From positions 1 to 39,568 of the forward strand of contig JAMQCK010000201.1 of assembly GCA_024196135.1 (NCBI GenBank): DNA of 39,568 nucleotides. Reading direction: 5' to 3'. The stretch is from Pleurotus ostreatus/Saccharomyces cerevisiae fusant (taxonomy: Eukaryota > Opisthokonta). The position numbers were made by a program, and so were the translations under genes. Under the pieces are notes generated by a model. The model worked only from the letters and a program-made list of their open reading frames with translations. It was not told the origin of the DNA and did not search any database. Shown one piece after another: positions 9,803-19,873 of the stretch (its first letter is position 1; each line of letters begins with the position of its first letter).

Positions 9803-11563
9803 TTAGTCCATGTCCTCGTCCTCATCAGCATCCCCCACCTCATCAGAATCCGCGGCATCACCATCAAGACTGTCAAACGACGACTCGTCATCGGATGGCG
9901 GCTCTGTATCGATATCGTAGTCCGGGTCGTCGTACTCAAAGAAGGTTCGCTTCCTCGCCATTACACTTTGAGCCACGAAGGTCTCCAGTAGGCCCTGAAG
10001 CTCCATGTGTGCTTCGTAGCTGAGCTCCCAGCGGATGTATTCCAAGAGTACGTGGCGGAGGGTTCCTCTGGTGGGAGGATGTGTCCCGCCGCTCTGTGTC
10101 CGTTCGCCGGACACGCCTGTCCCTTGGCTGGAAGCCTGGGTCCCAACAGCAGCAGCGCGTGCGCGGATGATATCCACGAGCCGGTCATGGTCCTTGTTTT
10201 CGGCCATTCGCCAGCTGCTACTCATCCCGCCGCTGATCTCGAGGCGTGTCAAGCGAGGCAGGATGGGCGCCATAGCCCCCTCAACGGAGTCCGAGCCAAG
10301 AGACGAAAGCGCATCGCACAGATAGCGCAGCTCCGACCTGTCTGCATTCTGTTCCCGCGCCCACCACACGAGTTCCTCGACGCTGGGCGCGCTGGCGAGC
10401 ACGGCGCGCATGTCCGGCCCGATGGCTACGTTCCGGAGCGCGAGGGCGCACAGCGCCTCGCTCGCCTCGAGGAAGCGCGTCAGCGCGAGGGTGAGGTTGC
10501 GCGTCCAGACGAAGTTCGCGACCTTGGCGGGCACGCCGATGTCGAGCAAGGCGAGCCCCGGGGCGGTGATCGAGGAAAAGAGCGTCTCCAACACGTTGCC
10601 GAGACCGTCGGGGCGGCAGACGAGGCGGAGGTGGCGGAGGTGGGGGCACGCGACCACGGTGGAGGGGATGGGTTGTAGAACGTCTTGCGGGTAGGCGACC
10701 TGGCAGGACTCGAGCCGCACGCAGGCACGGAGCAGCTCGATGACCTTGCTGACGGTGACGAGGCCGCGGATGACGGATACGCTTGTGAGCTGGTGCCACG
10801 GGAGGAATGCGCCCTCTATCGGTCCGACGTACGATCGCAGGCTCGGCGTGTCGATGAAGTTGACCGTGCCTTCGTCCTCCTGGACCACGAGGTATTCCAA
10901 GGAATGATACCGCAGAGGCTTCGGGCCAAGCGAGTAGGTCGAGTTAGTCACGCACCGCCGCCAGCGGTGGGAGACGCTCTTGAGGATCTTCAAGCCCTCG
11001 TATGCGTGGCCCACGATAGCGATGGTCAGCGGCGCATCACCCGACCTGGCGAGATGGAATCGGATGGCCGCTTTGATACTATCGGACTTGGCCTCGTAAA
11101 TACCTGCGTTTTCGAGTTTGATGGAGGACCAAAGAGAGGGCTGCGAGAAAGCAACGGCGCGCCAGTGTCTGCAAACGTGCGCGAGGCGGATGGCGGAGGA
11201 GCGGTGGTCCTCGAGGGAGTACTCCTGCGTGTCGCGAACGTAGGTGAATATCTCGCGCAAGACGTCCGGAACAAGACGCCGCAAGGGACTGCAGAGCCAT
11301 ATCGTGTCCGCGTAATGGCGCGCGAGCTTTTCTCGTTTGCGCTGGAGCATGTCGATTATGCCTGTCAGGGCGCCCAATTCGGCGTTGTAACGGTTGAACA
11401 CTTGGTTTGCCGATTCTATGGTAGGGTGAATGGCGGGGATATCTATATGTGAGGAAGAGTTGAAGTCAATGAGCTTCTGTTGAACCGCTCGTGCATCTTC
11501 CACAAGTCCTCGCAGGACCGTTTGCATGCAGGCAGTGTGTGGGTCATCCGTTGTGTTGGACAT
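9803..11563 (-). CDS. F-box protein with LRR-like C-terminal region, 586 aa
   Basis: Single-exon gene, intact. Residues 50-85 form a predicted coiled coil (AELGALTGIIDMLQRKREKL). An F-box follows at about 91-150: CSPLRRLVPDVLREIFTYV, then AHVCRHWRAVAFSQPSLWSS, the pattern common in mushroom F-box proteins. Residues 200-480 contain degenerate leucine-rich repeats (LRSYVGPIEG, LRHLRLVC, LCALALRNVAIG, LPRLTRLEISGG). The C-terminus is strongly acidic (Asp/Glu over the last 40 residues). F-box proteins bind Skp1 and recruit substrates to SCF ubiquitin ligases; the substrate here is unknown. It is paralogous to the copies at 20369, 23467, 36520 and 38848, sharing the SQPSLW, L-x-W-x-Q-L-T and ISGG blocks. 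It is divergent from the acyl-CoA oxidase gene. Confidence 0.88.
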   Translation of the reverse strand: MSNTTDDPHTACMQTVLRGLVEDARAVQQKLIDFNSSSHIDIPAIHPTIESANQVFNRYNAELGALTGIIDMLQRKREKLARHYADTIWLCSPLRRLVPDVLREIFTYVRDTQEYSLEDHRSSAIRLAHVCRHWRAVAFSQPSLWSSIKLENAGIYEAKSDSIKAAIRFHLARSGDAPLTIAIVGHAYEGLKILKSVSHRWRRCVTNSTYSLGPKPLRYHSLEYLVVQEDEGTVNFIDTPSLRSYVGPIEGAFLPWHQLTSVSVIRGLVTVSKVIELLRACVRLESCQVAYPQDVLQPIPSTVVACPHLRHLRLVCRPDGLGNVLETLFSSITAPGLALLDIGVPAKVANFVWTRNLTLALTRFLEASEALCALALRNVAIGPDMRAVLASAPSVEELVWWAREQNADRSELRYLCDALSSLGSDSVEGAMAPILPRLTRLEISGGMSSSWRMAENKDHDRLVDIIRARAAAVGTQASSQGTGVSGERTQSGGTHPPTRGTLRHVLLEYIRWELSYEAHMELQGLLETFVAQSVMARKRTFFEYDDPDYDIDTEPPSDDESSFDSLDGDAADSDEVGDADEDEDMD

Positions 11564-12011
11564 TGAGCTGTAGTACTCTGCTTATGGCCCATGTCAGAAA
11601 TGACTATACGGACATTATAGGAAGACTCACAGTAGCCACTGTTTTCCAGTACTACAGTGCAGGAAGGAACAAGAAAAGTGTTGTTTGCTCGGGCTTGCCA
11701 AGGTGACCGGCAATCACCGAGTTCACACGTGCAAGTGCAAGGTCGACCGCCCCTCAATCTGAATCCGCAACATACCTCAGCGTATTCTACCGATATTCGG
11801 GCTCTCCCCGAGTCCTGCGCTCAATGCTCGAGAGCAGTGGCTGCTGAACCTGGGTCTCTTCGCGCGTCTTAGGTCACAAGACTCGGGAAACCGGGCCCGG
11901 CGTCCTGCTTCAACCGGTCATTCTCGTCAACTGAGCTTCGCCCATTTAATGGCATCCTGAGCTCTTCTCTCGAGCTCTCAACTCCTTATACCTTCCCCGA
12001 ATACTCTTACT
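11564..12011. promoter_or_regulatory. divergent promoter: F-box gene / acyl-CoA oxidase
   Basis: 448 bp between the two start codons. Near the oxidase side it holds a GC-rich palindromic stretch (CCGGGCCCGG around 11896-11905) and TTTAAT/CTTATA-like AT patches 20-70 bp before the ATG, with a pyrimidine-rich leader. No known fatty-acid response element could be identified with confidence. Confidence 0.45.
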
Positions 12012-15000
12012 ATGTCTACGCTCAAGCATCCCGATGCAGCCGCGCAGACGGCACTCGACATGACTGCAGCGCGCAATGCGACAACGGTGGACATTCCCAG
12101 CTTGCGAGACTACCTGCATGGTATGCGTGGGAAGGGAGAAAGTCAAGGTGCTGGACTGACATGCTCTATGAATCAGGTGGCGCGGAGAACTGGCAGCGGC
12201 GCGAGGAGATCGTGCATGTGCTATCCGCAGATCCTGTGTTTAGCAAAGCGGGAAAGTCGGTAGCATGAAGGAGGTCATCAGTATCCCACGCGCTCATGAA
12301 TATCATCATAGGGACAACATGTCGCGCTCCGAACTCTTCATGCGTGGGCAGGTCATGACACGCCGCCTCCACGAGCTGCAGAACGAGCTAGGCTGGTCCG
12401 ACGACGACCTACGACGGAGCCTCTCCATCCTCGACGAGACGCTACCTCTCACTCTCCACTTTCAAGGTACTTCCCTCTTCTTCCTTTTGTAATTCCCTTT
12501 CCCCAAAATCACGTTTCCCTTCTCACCGTCCCTTCTAAACTCTCCTTTACATCCATCCGCACATCACCCACTCATCCCCTCCCAGCCTTCGAGCCCGTCT
12601 TCAACCTCCAAGCCGGGCCCGACCTGCACGCCGAATACAGCGCCCTCATCGTCTCCCGCGGCATCCTGGGCTGTTACCTCCAAACCGAGCTCGCGCACGG
12701 CACCGCGGTCAGCGCGCTCGAGACCACGGCCACCTACGATCCCGCGACGCAGGAGTTTGTGCTGCACTCGCCGAGCCTGACGGCAGCGAAGTGGTGGAGT
12801 GGGGCGGCGGGGCGGACGGCGACGCATGGGGTGGTGCAGGCGCAGCTGATACTACCTGGCGGTAAACGGATGGGTCCGCATTTGTTCTTCGTGCAATTGA
12901 GGAGCTTGGAGGATCATAGGCCGATGAGGGGCGTGGTGCTAGGGGATCAAGGTGAGTGGGATGGGGCATCCTCAACGGGCGAGTAGGGCTTCAAGCCGAC
13001 CACTCGACACTGCAGGCCCGAAAGCACTGGGCGGCTTCGCGGCCACGGACAACGGCTTCGTGCGCTTCGACCGCGTCCGAATTCCACTGAAGAACATGCT
13101 CTCGAAATTCGCGCAGGTGACGGAGGCGGGCGAGTACGTGCGCCCGCCGCATGATAAGCTAGCGTATGGTGGGGTGAGTGGGCTTGGCTGATTGGAAACA
13201 CCGGGCGAAGAGATCTTACCGACTGACACCTCTCTCATCAGATGCTCTACATTCGTTCTGGGTGAGTAAGAATATCGGTCGGAGATTAAGCCAAGCTGAC
13301 TGACCACGAAAGTATGGTCACCGGCGCCGGGATGATGACCGCGAAGGGTGAGTTTGTCGTTCCGACATCGCCATCACGGAAGTCAACCTAACTAACCTCA
13401 CCTCCTAGCCATCACCATCGCCATCCGCTACGCAACCGTCCGCCGTCAAGGCACGCCTGGCCCGGACGGCCTCGAGCCGCAGGTCATCTCGTACCCATCT
13501 GTGAATGGGCGTTTAATGCCGATCCTTGCGCGCGCGTATGTGTTTTTGAGGTTGGGGAAGGCTTTGGTGAGTGTCGTCAGCGTTCAGTATAGTCAGCGTC
13601 CAGTATATCTCTACCCACCATCGTCCCTCCTTCCTTTCTTTCATTCCCTCCTTCCCTTCTTTCATTCTCTCCTTCCTTCGCGCGGCGCAAGTAACAGACT
13701 TCCCAACTTCCTTGCGACCTGAATTGCGCTCCACCTATTCTCCAGTACACCTACTCGCCAATCTACCTACTCGCCAATCCACCTACTCGCCAATCAACTC
13801 ACTGACCTCCCCCCTCCCAGTCATCCCTCTTCACCACCACCGCCGCGCGCCTCGCCTCCGGCGACACCTCTCTCCTCGCTGAGCTGCACGCCACCACGGC
13901 GGGACTCAAGGTCTTCGCCACAAGCACGAGTATCGCGGATATCGAAACTGCCAGGCGCAGTGCGGGCGGCCATGGGTTCTCGGCGGCGGCGGGGATGGGA
14001 AGGCTATATGCGGAGTGGGTGCCGAGTGCGAGGTGAGTGGGGGTGGGGGTTGGGTGAGGTTTACTTTTTCGAACCACTCTTGCGCCCACCCAAATGGATG
14101 AATAAGCTTTCGCTGGATGTAGATGAGCTGATGTATTTCTCACAGCTACGAAGGCGACAACTACGTCCTCGACCAGCAGGTCGTACGTGCGGCGCTTAAG
14201 GCGTACCGGGCGCTGAAGCCTTGCCAGACGGACCTCCCGCCGTCTTCGGCGTACCTGCAGCGCTTGACTGGTGGGGAGAACCCTCCCTCCGGCTTTACCT
14301 TCACTTCGATTGAAGCGCTGGTCGCTGACCCCTCCATGCTCGTCGCGCTCCTCGAATGGCGTGCTGCACTTGTCGTGCGCGAGTTGGCCAATGCAGGCGA
14401 GGTAACGGGTATGGACGCAGCGCGCGTCGCGCGAGCAGTGACGGACGCGTTCGTGGGGGCGCGCGTGGCGGAAATGGCGCAGGAAGTGGAGAAGGACGGG
14501 GTGAGGAGGGAGGATGCGGGCGTTGTGAGGAGATTGTTTGTTTTGGTGAGTTGTGCGGTTATGGTCTTCTTGCCTTCCTTTCTCATATCCAACTGTTCGC
14601 CTCGTTTGCGCGCGCCGCGCTGTTGGCTTGTGCTGATCATGTACCTTCAGTATCTCCTTACATCAGCCGAGGCTGCGCTGTCCGACCTCCTCGTGCATGG
14701 CCTTCTTTGTGGCACGCAAGAAGTAGCCGCACTTCGCGGAACGATCGCGACCACTTGCGCCAGTCTAGTGCCGCATGCGATTGGGTTGACGGACGCGTTC
14801 GGATTCAGTGACTGGGAGCTTGATAGGTAGGCCTCGCACTCAACCATGAAGAAATCTCCCTCATGTTCATGACATCTCATCAGTGCGATTGGCGTGTACG
14901 ACGGTCGAGTTTATGAAGCACTCTGGGACCGCGCTCAGCGCGAGCCGCTGAACGAAAAGGAGGTGACGGACGCGTATGGGGTAAGCGTCCTACCTTAGAG

Positions 15001-15103
15001 ATACGTATATACTGACCTGGTATACGCGCAGGAGTCGATCAAGTGGGTTCTGCAGAATGGCCAGCGTCGGGCGGCGGAGGCGCAGAGAAATGCGAAGCTT
15101 TGA
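12012..15103 (+). CDS. peroxisomal acyl-CoA oxidase, 678 aa, 13 exons
   Basis: Catalyses the first step of peroxisomal beta-oxidation: acyl-CoA + O2 to trans-2-enoyl-CoA + H2O2, FAD-dependent (EC 1.3.3.6). Exons: 12012-12120, 12177-12255, 12312-12466, 12586-12951, 13016-13173, 13242-13261 (20 nt), 13313-13347, 13409-13566, 13821-14032, 14146-14545, 14651-14826, 14884-14980 and 15032-15103. The 2,037 nt are in frame throughout. Signature blocks: ILGCYLQTELAHGT and ALETTATYDP (about 141-165), HGVVQAQLILPGG, GPHLFFVQLRSLEDHRP, GGFAATDNGF, NMLSKFAQVT and YATVRRQGTPGPDG. The catalytic glutamate motif is SYEGDN (E about 433). The C-terminus Ala-Lys-Leu is a type-1 peroxisomal targeting signal. Length is typical of the family. 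The junction between exons 2 and 3 needs a GTCGGT donor and is the least certain; the alternative donor at 12260 breaks the frame. Confidence 0.95.
13624..13796 (+). repeat. tandem repeats expanding an oxidase intron
   Basis: The eighth intron of the oxidase gene (13567-13820, 254 nt) is about five times the usual size. It holds a pyrimidine tract with two copies of a TCCCTCCTTCC..TTTCTTTCATT unit (13624-13678), then three near-perfect 16-bp units, ACCTACTCGCCAATCY (13749-13796), with a decayed unit before them. The growth is explained by tandem slippage, not by insertion of a gene. Confidence 0.85.
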
Positions 15104-15421
15104 GGGCAGCCGGATCTCAGTCGACTGGAATACAACGAATCTTCCCATCTCCTTCTTGAATCTCTTTAGCCATGACTTGATCATGTTTGAATCGCTTTAA
15201 AGTACAATGAATATTTCCAAAAGGGGACTATCGGGAACTCGCGGTGGCAGTGCATTGTTTGTGCGATCAACACCAGGGCGCGCGTCGCCGCGATCACGGC
15301 TTGCCTCCGACTCCCACCATAATCTCCTCGCCGGTCGAGTAAAGCTGGTCTTTGCATTCGCCTTCACAACCTATATTCTGGACAGCAGCGCATACTCCTA
15401 CGCCTTCGCTCTTTTCTATTC

Positions 15422-17428
15422 ATGAATAATCTGGTCTTCGGGCCGTCTGGTGCTATATCCTTTGTCGATGGTCAAGATACGAACTCGCCAAGCACAAATA
15501 ATGACGACCAGCTACCTCAGCAAGCGCCCTTTGCTATAGCCCATAATGCGGAACAGCCTGCGATAGCTTCGGACACGCCCTTGTCTGCCCTTTTCACCCC
15601 GGACGCCGAAGCGACGCAGACTAGCCAAGCCAGTCCGACCGCCTCAGACTCCCAGACAGCGGAAGCAACACCCTCGCCGTCTACTGGAAGCTCTGCCTCT
15701 AGCTCTGACTCGCCTTCCTCGTCGCCGTCTAGCACCTCGCAGTCGACAACCCCAACCTCGATCACTCAGGTCGGATCGATAGCGAGTTCCACAAGCCCTT
15801 CGTCGACTGCTTCCTCTACCGCGTCGTCTAGCACTCTGACCTCGCTCAGCAATACGTCCTCGGCTGCCAGCTCATCGGCGACGTTGTCCTCCTCGAGCAC
15901 CACCGCCGCCCACATCTCCGCCACGCCCTCTGCCGTTCTATCTTCCACCCAAAGCCAACACGGCCCGCCCTTCTACATCGGCCTCAGTCTTCTCGGTATT
16001 GCCGCCGTCGCCATTGTCGCTGCTTTAATCGCTTGGCTCGTCCGCATGCGCTCCGTCTCTCGCCGCCGCCGCTATGCCGCTAGCATCAACATCCCTTGGG
16101 CCGACGACGTCGACAATCACAGCTTCTCGAATGATAAGACGAACGGCTATGCGTTCAATCACGCTACCTCGACCTTCATCCATAGTTCGGAAAAGGCGTC
16201 CCCGCCGGAGCTCGCGCACCTGCCGTCGGCGATGGACAGCCGGGATCATCTGGGCGCGCGCCAGCTGCAGATCACGAATATGAACCCGGGGGATAATCAT
16301 TCGGTACCGTCGTCTGGGGTGCCGTCGCCGCATCCGAACGAGGATATGGGGACGCCGCGGGCGCAGTTTGCGCCGAGGTATCTGGCGGTGGGGGATGGGG
16401 GGTTGGATGTGCCGTGGGCGGCGCCGCAGATGCGCCCTACGCTGTCGGCTAGATTGAGGGGGCGGTGGAAGGCGCAGGACACTGGCGAGCACGATGCCGT
16501 CCCTTTCGACGGCCAGCCGGCTTTCGACCACCAGTCAGCTTTCGACCGTCAACCCGAGCAGCCGCCCATTATTTCTCCGCCTGACACAACCGGCTGGACC
16601 TCGACGCTCCGCCAGTCTGTCGTCAACGCGTTTACCTATGCGCTCCCGGCGACTTTGGTCGCGGGCCCGGCCGCGGGCGGTCAGGCGGATAACCTTACGG
16701 CGGGCGGTCCGCCTTCGCGCGCCAGCACAAGGAGGGCTAGCGTACGCCGCACGGCTCGCGATCTGGAGCGCGGGCCGAGTGAGGGGTACGTGGGTGGGGA
16801 GCTGGTTGGGTTGCCGTACGGGGAGACGGCGTCGTACTCGAACCCACAGCCGAAAACTCGCCGCGAGCCCGCTCTTTCTCGCCGGAGCACGGCCTCGACC
16901 TACATTCCGACGCTGGATGCGTATATGGGCTTTGACCACGCGTTCTCGCCGAATCCGATGGGGAAGCGGTTTGAGGGTGGGCGGGAGGGGACGTTTGTTG
17001 ACGTTGGCCCGCGTGGCTTTGAAGACACCAATGACCGGAACCCTTTCGAGGCGCCGCGTCTGCCGCGCAAGTCGTCGACGGAGCTGACGATGCCGGAGGG
17101 GATGATGGCGATGGGGTCTTCGGGGATGGGCGCGCTGCAGATGCCGAGGCCGGCGGCGGTTGCGGATACGCGGGTCGCGCCGGTGTCGAGGATGGGGTCC
17201 GTGGCCGTTCCCTCGCGCCGCGACTCCTTGATACCGACACGGAAGGACACCCTCGCGGCCCCCTCCCGTCGCGACACCCTGTACATCCCCTCGCGCGTGT
17301 CGTCGACGGCGTCGCGTATGAGCAAGCTGAGCGGGCCGGAGGAGTTCGCGCGGCAGCGGTTGGTGGAGCGGGCGCAACGGAGGCGGGTGAGCGGGTGTGT
17401 GGAGGTGGAGGAGGAGGGGTTGCAGTAG
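15422..17428 (+). CDS. Ser/Thr-rich single-pass membrane protein, 668 aa
   Basis: Single-exon ORF. Residues 50-180 are extremely rich in Ser, Thr, Pro and Ala, as in heavily O-mannosylated surface proteins. A single hydrophobic helix follows at about 183-206 (FYIGLSLLGIAAVAIVAALI), with the basic stop-transfer RMRSVSRRRR, then a 450-residue region presumed cytosolic. The design recalls Wsc/Mid2-type sensors, but no WSC domain and no signal peptide are visible at the chosen start. A hydrophobic segment (VFAFAFTTYIL) lies just upstream in another frame (ORF 15207-15425, overlapping the ATG by 4 nt); it might be a missed signal-peptide exon or an upstream ORF. The tail carries three tandem basic phospho-site-like motifs (SRRDSLIP, TRKDTLAA, SRRDTLYI). 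Role in cell-wall or surface sensing is a guess. Confidence 0.72.
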   Translation: MNNLVFGPSGAISFVDGQDTNSPSTNNDDQLPQQAPFAIAHNAEQPAIASDTPLSALFTPDAEATQTSQASPTASDSQTAEATPSPSTGSSASSSDSPSSSPSSTSQSTTPTSITQVGSIASSTSPSSTASSTASSSTLTSLSNTSSAASSSATLSSSSTTAAHISATPSAVLSSTQSQHGPPFYIGLSLLGIAAVAIVAALIAWLVRMRSVSRRRRYAASINIPWADDVDNHSFSNDKTNGYAFNHATSTFIHSSEKASPPELAHLPSAMDSRDHLGARQLQITNMNPGDNHSVPSSGVPSPHPNEDMGTPRAQFAPRYLAVGDGGLDVPWAAPQMRPTLSARLRGRWKAQDTGEHDAVPFDGQPAFDHQSAFDRQPEQPPIISPPDTTGWTSTLRQSVVNAFTYALPATLVAGPAAGGQADNLTAGGPPSRASTRRASVRRTARDLERGPSEGYVGGELVGLPYGETASYSNPQPKTRREPALSRRSTASTYIPTLDAYMGFDHAFSPNPMGKRFEGGREGTFVDVGPRGFEDTNDRNPFEAPRLPRKSSTELTMPEGMMAMGSSGMGALQMPRPAAVADTRVAPVSRMGSVAVPSRRDSLIPTRKDTLAAPSRRDTLYIPSRVSSTASRMSKLSGPEEFARQRLVERAQRRRVSGCVEVEEEGLQ

Positions 17429-17660
17429 AGGCGTGTATTGGGACTCAAAGTAGAGGCGTGTGAAAGTGGGAGTTGGAGTAGGACACTTGTCGTCGGTGGC
17501 AGCCGGGTGCTGTGGTAATGACACGGAACGTTGAATGATCATTGTTTGCCGTGAGGTGCTCTCGGCTTGGCTACGACGTCGATTCCTTCGTGAGATACAA
17601 GCATCGTCTGCGAGTACGTGGAAGTATGAATCGAACAAAATATCATTATGACAGCAGCAC

Positions 17661-18546
17661 TCATCTCGGTCTAACGTGCGCCGCACCCGTCCATTTCTGC
17701 GGCGCCATCAGTGCTATACCAACGGGCGAGAGTTCCCCAGATTCTTACCTCTAGTACGGGCGCATTGAATCTGCGAACTGCCCTTTCATTGTATTTTATG
17801 TGGTGCAGTCGCATCTCAAGCGCGACGGCAGCCCTACCGAGGAATTGATCGACTTCTACCTGCCATTTGGCGCTCAAATCGCGATATTCCAGCATCTTGG
17901 CGACGCTGAAACGCTCCTGCATGCCCTCGATGGAGAGCTGGAGCTGAACAGTGAGCGATCCGATGTGGCGGAGATCTGCCTTGACGCGAGCAAAGAACGG
18001 GGCCAGTTTGGCTGAAGCATACAGACAATCATTCCACTGCGATCCGACGACATCGACGAGGAAGAAGTGTATGACGGGCGGGTATGCGATGGACGCGAGC
18101 GCTTCGGGCTCTGAAGTGGATAGAGCCTCGATAGAGCTCTCGGTCGCGCTGCCTGCGTCTTTGAGGGCGTGTAGGGTGGAATGATACGCAGCTGATAGTT
18201 TGGATAGGTCGTCTTTCAGATTTCCGGCAGGTGACGAGATGACACGCCGGATGGTCTCGAAGATATCTTGTAGGACTTGCAGCGCCGTTGCAGACTGCGC
18301 GAGGCAGTCTGCGATGGATCGCATGGAGTCACGAATGGGCCGAATTATTTGCGCCCCTTCGTGTGCATACCAAAGGAGGCGGACGAGCGCCTCACAATGA
18401 TTAGCTGTGGATCACGCTGCGCTCCCTAGCTGTGCAATGTAGTCGAATTCTGGGAAAAAGTCCTGAGGGACCAGTACGTGAATACAATGCAGCTGCGATG
18501 CACGAAGAACTCCTACCTCTGGGTCTGTGAAGTCCGTCGGATACAT
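17661..18546 (-). pseudogene. YPP/WND-family helical protein, copy 1, nonsense mutation
   Basis: Exons on the minus strand: 18546-18517, 18462-17749 (exactly 714 nt) and 17696-17661. The architecture is the same as the intact copies at 18921 and 31967. Start MYPTDFTDPE, then DFFPEFDYIAQLGSAA, then an in-frame TGA at 18414-18412 where the neighbouring paralog has Ser. After it the frame stays open to the normal end (AAHVRPR, stop). Conserved blocks: SIAYPPVIHFFLVDVVGSQW, then QERFSVAKMLEYRDL. The whole protein looks helical and soluble. Either a young pseudogene, a sequencing error, or a gene translated from a downstream start such as the Met at 18324. Family not recognised; function unknown. 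Confidence 0.75.
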
Positions 18547-18611
18547 GCTCGGCGCCTAAATTCGCATGAAGGTAGTAAGCAAGCTGCGTGTAAATGTGGC
18601 GTCGGCGCTTA
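18547..18611 (-). promoter_or_regulatory. shared promoter boxes of YPP/WND copy 1
   Basis: Read on the minus strand, TAAGCGCCGACGCC (18611-18598) lies about 50 bp before the ATG, and a weaker copy TAGGCGCCGAGC (18558-18547) touches the ATG. The same two boxes occur before the copies at 18921, 25555 and 31967. Confidence 0.65.
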
Positions 18612-18920
18612 TAGCAAACAACGTGATGCGTTCACACAAGTATTCCGTGGTCCAAACTGAAAGGCGGCAAGTAATGTGCTCACGCAGGCCAGATTCGAAC
18701 GTGACCTTCTCCGAATGGGACATCCCATCTCTGACATGGTACGGGACTTTGAGCACCCAATATATTTGCGTCTATCGTCAAAGTCACATAAAAATGGAAC
18801 ATACAGTCCGAACACTGTAGATGGAAGCGAGAATGATAGAAATCTCATCGGGGGACGTCAGTCACATACTTTTCCACGAGCAGAGATCGGTACTCACCAG
18901 TTTGAGCACCACGGCATCGC

Positions 18921-19809
18921 TCATTGGGGTCGAACGTGCGCATGTATATACTTCTGAGGAACCATGAGCGTCGACCTAGTGACAGAGATCATCGCAAAAA
19001 AAATCTTACCTCGAGAGCAGGCGCGTCGAAGCGACGAATCAGCTTCTCAGAAGAGCGTATGTAATCTATCCATGGCTCCAGCTCTCCGAGAGTCCTGGCA
19101 AGGAACTGATCGACCTGCCATTGCCGTTCAGGGATCAGCTCACGGTATTCCAACATCTTGGTGACACTGAAGCGTTCCTGCATGCCCTCGATGGACAGCT
19201 GGAGCTGGACTGCGAGCGAGCCGATATGGCGGATGTCGGCCTGGATGCGGTGGAGGAAAAGGGAAAGCTTCGCCAATGCATACAACCGGTCGTTCCATTG
19301 CGACCCGATGACCTGGACGAGGAAGAAGTGTATGAATGGAGGGTAGGCGATAGAGGCTAGCGCTTCCGGCTCCGCTGAGGACAGCACCTCCACAGAGATA
19401 TCTGTCGCCGAGCCTACAGCCTTTAGGGCGCCTATGACGGAGAGATAAGCGCTCGACAACTCAGCGAGTTCGTCGCTGGGGCTTCCAGTAGGCGAAGTGA
19501 TGATCCGCCGGATATTGTCAAAAACATCTTGAAACACCCTGATAGCCTTTGCTAGTAGATCGAGGCAGTCTGCGACGGCTCTCATCACATCCTGGATAGG
19601 TCGAATGATTTGCGCTTCTTCGCGTGCATAGCAAAGGAGGTGAACGAGAGCATCGCAGTGATCCTCGGTAGCCGAAGCCGCATGGCCGAGCTGAGTGATG
19701 TAGTCGAACTCCGGTAGAATGTCCTAAGGATATGGGTCGTTAATGACCAAGAAGCCCGATCCAAGAGAACGCGTGCCTTTGGATCCGTGAAATCCGTCGG
19801 ATAGTACAT
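18921..19809 (-). CDS. YPP/WND-family helical protein, copy 2, 259 aa
   Basis: Exons on the minus strand: 19809-19777, 19723-19010 (714 nt) and 18953-18921. Start MYYPTDFTDPK. The first intron has a GC donor (AAG|GCACGC) instead of GT; its acceptor and phase match the paralogs. The reading frame is otherwise open. Conserved blocks: DILPEFDYITQLG, IRPIQDVMRAVADCLD, SIAYPPFIHFFLVQVIGSQW, NDRLYALAKL, QERFSVTKMLEYREL, and a last exon KYIHAHVRPQ. Several amphipathic helices are expected, with no membrane segment, signal peptide or catalytic motif. Whether the GC donor is spliced efficiently decides if this copy works. It lies 559 bp from, and divergent to, the F-box pseudogene at 20369. Function unknown. 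Confidence 0.75.
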
Positions 19810-19810
19810 T

Positions 19811-19873
19811 GTCGGCGCTTAAGTGCACGAGAACGTAGAAAGCAAGGTTGGTGCAGCGTGGCGTCGGCGCTTA
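19811..19873 (-). promoter_or_regulatory. shared promoter boxes of YPP/WND copy 2
   Basis: On the minus strand, TAAGCGCCGACGCC at 19873-19860 and TAAGCGCCGAC at 19821-19811, the latter one base from the ATG. Confidence 0.7.

Noticed and set aside
10007..11452. Plus-strand ORFs (223 and 255 codons) antisense to the F-box gene at 9803
   Set aside because: Shadows: the minus strand carries the F-box and LRR blocks shared with paralogs.
13624..13796. Oxidase intron expansion as a mobile-element insertion
   Set aside because: The extra length is explained by pyrimidine and 16-bp tandem units; no inverted ends or target duplication.
16535..17686. 383-codon minus-strand ORF antisense to the membrane protein
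   Set aside because: Arg/Pro/His-rich composition typical of a shadow frame; the plus strand has a membrane helix and organised low-complexity regions.
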